DNA from: Coriaria nepalensis
Taxonomy: Eukaryota > Streptophyta > Magnoliopsida > Cucurbitales > Coriariaceae
NCBI GenBank assembly: GCA_027186245.1
Contig: CP114482.1
Span: 26,493,209 to 26,557,208, forward strand
Length of the DNA: 64,000 nt
Direction of reading: 5' to 3'
The notes beneath the pieces are model-generated. The model was not told the DNA's origin. It worked only from the letters and a program-made list of their open reading frames with translations, and searched no databases. The number at the start of each line of letters is the position of its first letter. Positions within the stretch are counted from its first letter, which is position 1. Shown here in pieces: positions 22,025-32,716 of the stretch. The translations under genes were made by a program, and so were the position numbers.

Positions 22025-24805
22025 AGTTGTGTTTGAAGTGCGAAAAAATAGAATTCTTTCGAATTACTTTTAATTGATTTAATGACTAGAGAAGACTCAA
22101 TGACATGATTTTAAGGCTAAACAAACGCATAATTGCCTTCAATAGATCAATTGCGTGTTTTGCACAAAAGTCGGGTTTGAAATGCGAAAATAGAATTCGT
22201 TTGAATTGATTTCGAATGATTTACTGACTAAAAGTGATTCAATGACATGATTTTAAGGCTATACAAATGCCTAGTTGCCTTCAAAAGATCCATTGCAAAT
22301 TATGCACATAAGCCGTGGTTCAGGTGCGAAAAAAGATTTCGTTTAAATTTCTTTGAAATGATTTAATTACTAGAAGAGACTCGATGACATGATTTCAAGG
22401 CTAAACAATGGATAATTTGCTTGAATAGATGAATTGCAAGTTATGCACAAAAGTCTCGATTGAAGAGCGAAAATAGAATTTGCTCAAAATGCTTTCAAAT
22501 GATTTGATGACTAGAAGGGACTCAATGACGTGATTTTAAGGCTAAAAAGATGCATAGTTGCCTTCAATTATTGAATTTCAAGTTCTGAACGAAAGTCGTG
22601 TTTGAAGTGCGAAAAAATAAAATTCTTTCGAATTACTTTTAATTGATTTAATGACTAGAGAAGACTCAATGACAAGATTTTAAGGCTAAACAAACGCATA
22701 ATTGCCTTCAGTAGATATATTGCATGTTTTGCACAAAAGTCGGGTTTGAAATGCGAAAATAGAATTCGTTTGAGTTGATTTCGAATGATTTACTGACTAA
22801 AAGTGACTCAATGACATGATTTTAAGGCTATACAAATGCCTAGTTGCCCTCAAAAGATCCATTGCAAATTATGCACAAAAGCCGTGGTTCAGGTGCGAAA
22901 AAAGATTTCGTTTAAATTTCTTCGAAATGATTTATTTACTAGAAGAGACTCGATGACATGATTTCAAGGCTAAACAATGGATAATTTGCTTGAATAGATC
23001 AATTGCAAGTTATGCACAAAAGTCTCGATTGAAGAGCGAAAATAGAATTTGTTCAAAATGCTTTCAAATGATTTGATGACTAGAAGGGACTCAATGACGT
23101 GATTTTAAGGCTAAAAAGATGCATAGTTGCCTTCAATTATTGAATTGAAAGTTCTGAACGAAAGTTGTGTTTGAAGTGCGAAAAAATAGAATTCTTTCGA
23201 ATTACTTTTAATTGATTTAATGACTAGAGAAGACTCAATGACATGATTTTAAGGCTAAACAAACGCATAATTGCCTTCAATAGATCAATTGCGTGTTTTG
23301 CACAAAAGTCGGGTCTGAAATGCGAAAATAGAATTCGTTTGAATTGATTTCGAATGATTTACTGACTAAAAGTGATTCAATGACCTGATTTTAAGGCTAT
23401 ACAAATGCCTAGTTGCCCTCAAAAGATCCATTGCAAATTATGCAAAAAAGCCGTGGTTCAGGTGCGAAAAAAGATTTCATTTAAATTTCTTCGAAATGAT
23501 TTAATTACTAGAAGAGACTCGATGACATGATTTCAAGGCTAAACAATGCATAATTTGCTTGAATAGATCAATTGCAAGTTATGCACAAAAGTCTCGATTG
23601 AAGAGCGAAAATAGAATTTGTTCAAAATGCTTTCAAATGATTTGATGACTAGAAGAGACTCAATGACATGATTTTAAGGCTAAAAAGATGCATAGTTGCC
23701 TTCAATTATTGAATTGAAAGTTCTGAACGAAAATCGTGTTTGAAGTGCGAAAAAATAGAATTCTTTCGAATTACTTTTAATTGATTTAATGACTAGAGCA
23801 GACTCAATGACATGATTTTAAGGCTAAACAAACGCATAATTGCCTTCAATAGATCATTTACATGTTTTGCACAAAAGTCGTGTTTGAAATGCAAAAATAG
23901 TATTCGTTTGAATTGATTTCGAATGATTTACTGACTAAAAGTGACTCAATGACCTGATTTTAAGGCTATACAAATGCCTAGTTGCCTTCAAAAGATCCAT
24001 TGCAAATTATGCACGAAAGCCGTGGTTCAAGTGCGAAAAAAGATTTCGTTTAAATTTCTTTGAAATGATTTAATTACTAGAAGAGACTCGATGACATGAT
24101 TTCAAGGCTAAACAATGGATAATTTGCTTGAATACATCAATTGCAAGTTATGCACAAAAGTCTCGATTGAAGAGCGAAAATAGAATTTGTTCAAAATGCT
24201 TTCAAATGATTTGATGACTAGAAGAAACTCAATGACATGATTTTAAGGCTAAAAAGATGCATAGTTGCCTTCAATTATTCAATTGAAAATTCTGAACGAA
24301 AGTCGTGTTTGAAGTGCGAAAATATAGAATTCTTTCGAATTACTTTTAATTGACTGAATGACTAGAGAAGACTCAATGACATGATTTTACGGCTAAACAA
24401 ACGCATAATTGCCTTCAATAGATCCATTGCTTGTTTTGCACAAAAGTCGGGTTTGAAATGCGAAAATAGAATTCGTTTGAATTGATTACGAATGATTTAC
24501 TGACTAAAAGTGACTCAATGACATGATTTTAAGGCTATACAAATGCCTAGTTGCCTTCAAAAGATCCATTGCAAATTATGCACAAAAGCCGTGGTTCAGG
24601 TGCGAAAAAAGATTTCGTTTAAATTTCTTTGAAATGATTTAATTACTAGAAGAGACTCGATGACATGATTTCAAGGCTAAACAATGGATAATTCCCTTGA
24701 ATAGATCAATTGCAAGTTATCCACAAAAATCTCGTTTAAAGAGCGAAAATAGAATTTGTTCAAAATGCTTTCAAATGATTTGATGACTAGAAGAGACTCA
24801 ATGAC

Positions 24806-26468
24806 ATGATTTTAAGGCTAAAAAGATGCATAGTTGCCTTCAATTATCGAATTGAAAGTTCTGAACGAAAGTCGTGTTTGAAGTGCGAAAAAATAGAATT
24901 CTTTCGAATTACTTTTAATTGATTTAATGACTAGAGAAGACTCAATGACATGATTTTAAGGCTAAACAAACGCATAATTGCCTTCAATAGATCAATTGCA
25001 TGTTTTGCAAAAAAGTCGTGTTTGAAATGCGAAAATAGAATTCGTTTGAATTGATTTCGAATGATTTACTGACTAAAAGTGACTCAATGACATGATTTTA
25101 AGGCTATACAAATGCCTAGTTGCCTTCAAAAGATCCATTGCAAATTATGCACGAAAGTACTGGTTCAAGTGCGAAAAAATATTTCGTTCCACTTGCTTTG
25201 AAATGATTTAATTACTAGAAGCGACTCAACGACATGATTTCAAGGCTAAACAATTGATAATTTGCTTGAAAACATCAATTGCAAGTTATGCACAAAAGTC
25301 TCGATTGAAGAGCGAAAATAGAATTTGTGCAAAATGCTTTCAAATGATTTGATGACTAGAAGAGACTCAATGATATGATTTTAAGGCTAAAAAGATGCAT
25401 AGTTGCCTTCAATTATTGAATGGAAAGTTCTGAACGAAAGTCGTGTTTGAAGTGCGAAAAAATAGAATTCTTTCGAATTACTTTTAATTGATTTAATGAC
25501 TAGAGAAGACTCAATGACATGATTTTAAGGCTAAACAAACGCATAATTTCCTTCAATAGATCAAATGCATGCTTTGCACAAAAGTCGTGTTTGAAATGCG
25601 AAAATAGAATTCGTTTGAATTGATTTCGAATGATTTACTGACTAAAAGTGACTCAATGACATGATTTTAAGGCTATACAAATGCCTAGTTGCCTTCAAAA
25701 GATCCATTGCAAATTATGCACAAAAGCCGTGGTTCAGGTGCGAAAAAAGATCTCGTTTAAATTTCTTTGAAATGATTTAATTACTAGAAGAGACTCGATG
25801 ACATGATTTCAAGGTTAAACAATGGATAATTTTCTTGAATACATCAATTGCAAGTTATGCACAAAAGTCTCGATTGAAGAGCGAAAATAGAATTTGTTCA
25901 AAATGCTTTCAAATGATTTGATGACTAGAAGAGACTCAATGATATGATTTTAAGGCTAAAAAGATGCATAGTTGCCTTCAATTATTGAATTGAAAGTTCT
26001 GAACGAAAGTCGTGTTTGAAGTGCGAAAAAATAGAATTCTTTCGAATTACTTTTAATTGATTTAATGACTAGAGAAGACTCAATGACATGATTTTAAGGC
26101 TAAACAAACGCATAATTGCCTTCAATAGATCAATTGCATGTTTTGCACAAAAGTCGTGTTTGAAATGCGAAAATAGTATTCGTTTGAATTGATTTCGAAT
26201 GATTTACTGACTAAAAGTGACTCAATGACATGATTTTAAGGCTATACAAATGCCTAGTTGCCTTCAAAAGATCCATTGCAAATTATGCACAAAAGCCGTG
26301 GTTCAGGTGCGAAAAAAGATCTCGTTTAAATTTCTTTGAAATGATTTAATTAGTAGAAGAGACTCGATGACATGATTTCAAGGCTAAACAATGGATAATT
26401 TGCTTGAATAGATCAATTGCAAGTTATGCACAAAAGTCTCGATTGAAGAGCGAAAATAGAATTTGTTC
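24806..26468 (+). repeat. Segmental duplication copy 1 (pairs with 29640-31302)
   Basis: This stretch of 1663 bp appears identical to 29640-31302. The offset is 4834 bp, equal to eight and a half HOR units (34 monomers); the half unit comes from the six-monomer unit lying between the copies. Shared markers are ATTATCGAATTG, TGCAAAAAAGTCG, GAAAGTACTGG, GCGACTCAACGAC, GAATTTGTGC, AATGCATGC, CAAGGTTAAAC with ATTTTCTTG, TAGTATTCG and TTAGTAGAAG. Limits are set by C/T at 24805/29639 and C/A at 26469/31303. Confidence 0.85.
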
Positions 26469-29161
26469 CAAATGCTTTCAAATGATTTGATGACTAGAAG
26501 AGACTCAATGATATGATTTTAAGGCTAAAAAGATGCATAGTTGCCTTCAATTATTGAATTGAAAGTTCTGAACGAAAGTCGTGTTTGAAGTGCGAAAAAA
26601 TAGAATTCTTTCGAATTACTTTTAATTGATTTAATGACTAGAGAAGACTCAATGACAAGATTTTAAGGCTAAACAAACGCATAATTGCCTTCAGTAGATA
26701 TATTGCATGTTTTGCACAAAAGTCGTGTTTGAAATGCGAAAATAGAATTCGCTTGAATTGATTTCGAATGATTTACTGACTAAAAGTGACTCAATGACAT
26801 GATTTTAAGGCTATACAAATGCCTAGTTGCCTTCAAAAGATCCATTGCAAATTATGCACGAAAGTATTGGTTCAAGTGCGAAAAAAGATTTCGTTCCAAT
26901 TGCTTTAAAATGATTTAATTACTAGAAGCGACTCAATGACATGATTTCAAGGCTAAACAATGGATAATTTGCTTTAAAACATCAATTGCAAGTTATGCAC
27001 AAAAGTCTCGATTGAAGAGCGAAAATAGAATTTGTTCGTAATGCTTTTAAATGATTTGATGACTAGAAGAGACTCAATGACATGATTTTAAGGCGAAGAA
27101 GATGCATAGTTGCCTTCAATTGCTGAATTGGAAGTCCTGAACGAAAGTCGTGTTTGAAGTGCGAAAAAATAGAATTCTTTCGAATTACTTTTAATTGATT
27201 TAATGACTAGAGAAGACTCAATGACATGATTTTAAGGCTAAACAAACGCATAATTTCCTTCAATAGATCAAATGCATGCTTTGCACAAAAGTCGTGTTTG
27301 AAATGCGAAAATAGAATTCGTTTGAATTGATTTCGAATGATTTACTGACTAAAAGTGACTCAATGACATGATTTTAAGGCTATACAAATGCCTAGTTGCC
27401 TTCAAAAGATCCATTGAAAATTATGCACGAAAGTATTGGTTCAGGTGCGAAAAAAGATCTCGTTTAAATTTCTTTGAAATGATTTAATTACTAGAAGAGA
27501 CTCGATGACATAATTTGAAGGCTAAACAATTGATAATTTGCTTGAAAACATCAATTGCAAGTTATGCACAAAAGTCTCGATTGAAGAGCGAAAATAGAAT
27601 TTGTTCAAAATGCTTTCAAATGATTTGATGACTATAAGAGACTCAATGACATGATTTTAAGGCTAAAAAGATGCATAGTTGCCTTCAATTATTGAATGGA
27701 AAGTTCTGAACGAAAGTCGAGTTTGAAGTGCGAAAAAATAGAATTCTTTCGAATTACTTTTAATTGATTTAATGACTAGAGAAGACTCAATGACATGATT
27801 TTAAAACTAAACAAACGCATAATCGCCTTCAATAGATCAATTGCATGTTTTGCACAAAAGTCGTGTTTGAAATGCGAAAATAGAATTCGTTTGAATTGAT
27901 TTCGAATGATTTACTGACTAAAAGTGACTCAATGACATGATTTTAAGGCTATACAAATGCCTAGTTGCCTTCAAAAGATCCATTGCAAATTATGCACGAA
28001 AGTACTGGTTCAAGTGCGAAAAAATATTTCGTTCCACTTGCTTTGAAATGATTTAATTACTAGAAGCGACTCAATGACATGATTTCAAGGCTAAACAATG
28101 GATAATTTGCTTGAAAACATCAATTGCAAGTTATGCACAAAAGTCTCGATTGAAGTGCGAAAATAGAATTTGTTCAAAATGCTTTCAAATGATTTGATGA
28201 CTAGAAGAGACTCAATGACATGATTTTAAGGCTAAAAAGATGCATAGTTGCCTTCAATTATTGAAGTGAAAGTTCTGAACGAAAGTCGTGTTTGTAGTGC
28301 GAAAAATAGAATTCTTTCGAATTACTTTTAATTGATTTAATGACTAGAGAAGACTCAATGACATGATTTTAAGGCTAAACAAAAGCATAATTACCTTCAA
28401 TAGATCAATTGCATGTTTTGCACAAAAGTCGTGTTTGAAATGCGAAAATAGTATTCGTTTGAATTGATTTCGAATGATTTACTGACTAAAAGTGACTCAA
28501 TGACATGATTTTAAGGCTATACAAATGCCTAGTTGCCTTCAAAAGATCCATTGCAAATTATGCACAAAAGCCGTGGTTCAGGTGCGAAAAAAGATCTCGT
28601 TTAGATTTCTTTGAAATGATTTAATTACTAGAAGAGACTCGATGACATGATTTCAAGGCTAAACAATGGATAATTTGCTTGAATACATCAATTGCAAGTT
28701 ATGCACAAAAGTCTCGATTGAAGAGCGAAAATAGAATTTGTTCAAAATGCTTTCAAATGATTTGATGACTAGAAGAGACTCAATGATATGATTTTAAGGC
28801 TAAAAAGATGCATAGTTGCCTTCAATTATCGAATTGAAAGTTCTGAACGAAAGTCGTGTTTGAAGTGCGAAAAAATAGAATTCTTTCGAATTACTTTTAA
28901 TTGATTTAATGACTAGAGAAGACTCAATGACATGATTTTAAGGCTAAACAAACGCATAATTGCCTTCAATAGATCAATTGCATGTTTTGCACAAAAGTCG
29001 TGTTTGAAATGCGAAAATAGTATTCGTTTGAATTGATTTCGAATGATTTACTGACTAAAAGTGACTCAATGACATGATTTTAAGGCTATACAAATGCCTA
29101 GTTGCCTTCAAAAGATCCATTGCAAATTATGCACAAAAGCCGTGGTTCAGGTGCGAAAAAA

Positions 29162-29302
29162 GATCTCGTTTAGATTTCTTTGAAATGATTTAATTACTAG
29201 AAGCGACTCAACGACATGATTTCAAGGCTAAACAATTGATTATTTGCTTGAATACATCAATTGCAAGTTATGCACAAAAGTCTCGATTGAAGAGCGAAAA
29301 TA
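29162..29302 (+). repeat. Mosaic B monomer
   Basis: The 5' part (GATCTCGTTTAGATTTC) matches the B of the preceding unit near 28593. The middle (GAAGCGACTCAACGAC, then AAACAATTGAT) matches the different B subtype found near 25220 and 30055. The end (TTGAATACATC) returns to the first type. This pattern is what short-tract gene conversion between B subtypes would leave. It lies immediately before the hybrid C/A monomer. Confidence 0.7.
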
Positions 29303-29444
29303 GAATTTGTTCAAAATGCTTTCAAATGATTTGATGACTAGAAGTGACTCAATGACATGATTTTAAGGCTATACAAATGCCTAGTTGCCTTCAAAAGATC
29401 CATTGCAAATAATGCACAAAAGCCGTGGTTCAGGTGCGAAAAAA
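29303..29444 (+). repeat. Hybrid C/A monomer, recombination junction
   Basis: The first 40 or so bases are type C (GAATTTGTTCAAAATGC and GATTTGATGACTAGAAG). From TGACTCAATG onward the monomer is type A (GGCTATACAAATGCCTAG and GCCGTGGTTCAGG). The last C-specific base is G at 29341 and the first A-specific base is T at 29345, so the switch falls within about 4 bp, just 5' of the core that all monomers share. The length is 142 bp, as for A. An in-register unequal crossover or conversion between paired C and A monomers explains it. Confidence 0.92.
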
Positions 29445-29639
29445 GATCTCGTTTAAATTTCTTTGAAATGATTTAATTACTAGAAGAGACTCGATGACAT
29501 GATTTCAAGGCTAAACAATGGATAATTTGCTTGAATACATCAATTGCAAGTTATGCACAAAAGTCTCGATTGAAGAGCGAAAATAGAATTTGTTCAAAAT
29601 GCTTTCAAATGATTTGATGACTAGAAGAGACTCAATGAT

Positions 29640-31302
29640 ATGATTTTAAGGCTAAAAAGATGCATAGTTGCCTTCAATTATCGAATTGAAAGTTCTGAAC
29701 GAAAGTCGTGTTTGAAGTGCGAAAAAATAGAATTCTTTCGAATTACTTTTAATTGATTTAATGACTAGAGAAGACTCAATGACATGATTTTAAGGCTAAA
29801 CAAACGCATAATTGCCTTCAATAGATCAATTGCATGTTTTGCAAAAAAGTCGTGTTTGAAATGCGAAAATAGAATTCGTTTGAATTGATTTCGAATGATT
29901 TACTGACTAAAAGTGACTCAATGACATGATTTTAAGGCTATACAAATGCCTAGTTGCCTTCAAAAGATCCATTGCAAATTATGCACGAAAGTACTGGTTC
30001 AAGTGCGAAAAAATATTTCGTTCCACTTGCTTTGAAATGATTTAATTACTAGAAGCGACTCAACGACATGATTTCAAGGCTAAACAATTGATAATTTGCT
30101 TGAAAACATCAATTGCAAGTTATGCACAAAAGTCTCGATTGAAGAGCGAAAATAGAATTTGTGCAAAATGCTTTCAAATGATTTGATGACTAGAAGAGAC
30201 TCAATGATATGATTTTAAGGCTAAAAAGATGCATAGTTGCCTTCAATTATTGAATGGAAAGTTCTGAACGAAAGTCGTGTTTGAAGTGCGAAAAAATAGA
30301 ATTCTTTCGAATTACTTTTAATTGATTTAATGACTAGAGAAGACTCAATGACATGATTTTAAGGCTAAACAAACGCATAATTTCCTTCAATAGATCAAAT
30401 GCATGCTTTGCACAAAAGTCGTGTTTGAAATGCGAAAATAGAATTCGTTTGAATTGATTTCGAATGATTTACTGACTAAAAGTGACTCAATGACATGATT
30501 TTAAGGCTATACAAATGCCTAGTTGCCTTCAAAAGATCCATTGCAAATTATGCACAAAAGCCGTGGTTCAGGTGCGAAAAAAGATCTCGTTTAAATTTCT
30601 TTGAAATGATTTAATTACTAGAAGAGACTCGATGACATGATTTCAAGGTTAAACAATGGATAATTTTCTTGAATACATCAATTGCAAGTTATGCACAAAA
30701 GTCTCGATTGAAGAGCGAAAATAGAATTTGTTCAAAATGCTTTCAAATGATTTGATGACTAGAAGAGACTCAATGATATGATTTTAAGGCTAAAAAGATG
30801 CATAGTTGCCTTCAATTATTGAATTGAAAGTTCTGAACGAAAGTCGTGTTTGAAGTGCGAAAAAATAGAATTCTTTCGAATTACTTTTAATTGATTTAAT
30901 GACTAGAGAAGACTCAATGACATGATTTTAAGGCTAAACAAACGCATAATTGCCTTCAATAGATCAATTGCATGTTTTGCACAAAAGTCGTGTTTGAAAT
31001 GCGAAAATAGTATTCGTTTGAATTGATTTCGAATGATTTACTGACTAAAAGTGACTCAATGACATGATTTTAAGGCTATACAAATGCCTAGTTGCCTTCA
31101 AAAGATCCATTGCAAATTATGCACAAAAGCCGTGGTTCAGGTGCGAAAAAAGATCTCGTTTAAATTTCTTTGAAATGATTTAATTAGTAGAAGAGACTCG
31201 ATGACATGATTTCAAGGCTAAACAATGGATAATTTGCTTGAATAGATCAATTGCAAGTTATGCACAAAAGTCTCGATTGAAGAGCGAAAATAGAATTTGT
31301 TC
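29640..31302 (+). repeat. Segmental duplication copy 2 (pairs with 24806-26468)
   Basis: This is the downstream copy of the 1663 bp block. It begins inside the six-monomer unit, in its second C monomer, about 200 bp after the hybrid monomer ends. The hybrid junction and this long identical block are therefore close neighbours, and they may come from related exchange events. Confidence 0.85.
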
Positions 31303-32716
31303 AAAATGCTTTCAAATGATTTGATGACTAGAAGAGACTCAATGACATGATTTTAAGGCAAAAAAGATGCATAGTTGCCTTCAATTATTGAATTGAAAGT
31401 TCTGAACGAAAGTCGTGTTTGAAGTGCGAAAAAATAGAATTCTTTCGAATTACTTTTAATTGATTTAATGACTAGAGAAGACTCAATGACATGATTTTAA
31501 GGCTAAACAAACGCATAATTTCCTTCAATAGATCAAATGCATGCTTTGCACAAAAGTCGTGTTTGAAATGCGAAAATAGAATTCGTTTGAATTGATTTCG
31601 AATGATTTACTGACTAAAAGTGACTCAATGACATGATTTTAAGGCTATACAAATGCCTAGTTGCCTTCAAAAGATCCATTGCAAATTATGCACAAAAGCC
31701 GTGGTTCAGGTGCGAAAAAAGATCTCGTTTAAATTTCTTTGAAATGATTTAATTACTAGAAGAGACTCGATGACATGATTTCAAGGCTAAACAATGGATA
31801 ATTTTCTTGAATACATCAATTGCAAGTTATGCACAAAAGTCTCGATTGAAGAGCGAAAATAGAATTTGTTCAAAATGCTTTCAAATGATTTGATGACTAG
31901 AAGAGACTCAATGATATGATTTTAAGGCTAAGAAGATGCATAGTTGCCTTCAATTATTGAATTGAAAGTTCTGAACGAAAGTCGTGTTTGAAGTGCGAAA
32001 AAATAGAATTCTTTCGAATTACTTTTAATTGATTTAATGACTAGAGAAGACTCAATGACATGATTTTAAGGCTAAACAAACGCATAATTGCCTTCAATAG
32101 ATCAATTGCATGTTTTGCACAAAAGTCGTGTTTGAAATGCGAAAATAGTATTCGTTTGAATTGATTTCGAATGATTTACTGACTAAAAGTGACTCAATGA
32201 CATGATTTTAAGGCTATACAAATGCCTAGTTGCCTTCAAAAGACCCATAGCAAATTATGCACAAAAGCCGTGGTTCAGGTGCGAAAAAAGATCTCGTTTA
32301 AATTTCTTTGAAATGATTTAATTACTAGAAGAGACTCGATGACATGATTTCAAGGCTAAACAATGGATAAGTGGCTTTAATACATCAATTGCAAGTTATG
32401 CACAAAAGTCTCGATTGAAGAGCGAAAATAGAATTTGTGCAAAATGCTTTCAAATGATTTGATGACTAGAAGAGACTCAATGATATGATTTTAAGGCTAA
32501 AAAGATGCATAGTTGCCTTCAATTATTGAATTGAAAGTTATGAACGAAAGTCGTGTTTGAAGTGCGAAAAAATAGATTTCTTTCGAATTACTTTTAATTG
32601 ATTTAATGACTAGAGAAGACTCAATGACATGATTTTAAGGCTAAACAAACGCATAATTGCCTTCAATGGATCAATTGCATGTTTTGCACAAAAGTCGTGT
32701 TTGAAATGCGAAAATA

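Larger units (their letters stand above)
9106..23899 (+). repeat. Homogenisation zone 2 (26 HOR units)
   Basis: Twenty-six units set apart by linked diagnostic variants: GCCCTCAAAAG in A (first at about 9758, last at about 23416), AAGTCGGGTTTG at the D end, CAGTAGATATATTGC in D, GAATTTCAAG in C, and GAAGGGACTCAATGACGTG in C. Several of these appear almost nowhere else in the window. The zone contains most of the apparently identical 1.2-1.5 kb duplications, listed separately, so it looks recently expanded. No gene or foreign insert is seen in these 14.8 kb. Confidence 0.8.
29020..29871 (+). repeat. Variant six-monomer HOR unit (A-B-C/A-B-C-D)
   Basis: The distance between successive A starts here is 852 bp instead of 569. 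The order is A (29020-29161), B (29162-29302), C/A hybrid (29303-29444), B (29445-29585), C (29586-29729), D (29730-29871). This is what results when two tetramers lose two monomers by exchange between a C and the A two places further on. It is the only non-tetrameric unit I found; the register before it (51 units in 29019 bp) and after it is intact. Confidence 0.9.
23900..32716 (+). repeat. Homogenisation zone 3 (15 HOR units, one with six monomers)
   Basis: Units here are marked by GATCTCGTTTA in B (about 25750-32291), AATGATATGATT in C, TAGTATTCG at the start of many A monomers (loss of the EcoRI site), GCACGAAAGTA(C/T)TGG in A and AATTTCCTTC with AAATGCATGC in D. The zone holds the only break in monomer order in the window. 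No gene or foreign sequence is seen in these 8.8 kb. Confidence 0.8.

Noticed and set aside
9650..23400. CGGG in AAGTCGGGTTTG as the missing half of a CENP-B box
   Set aside because: On neither strand is it placed at the required distance from a TTCG, so the match is incidental.
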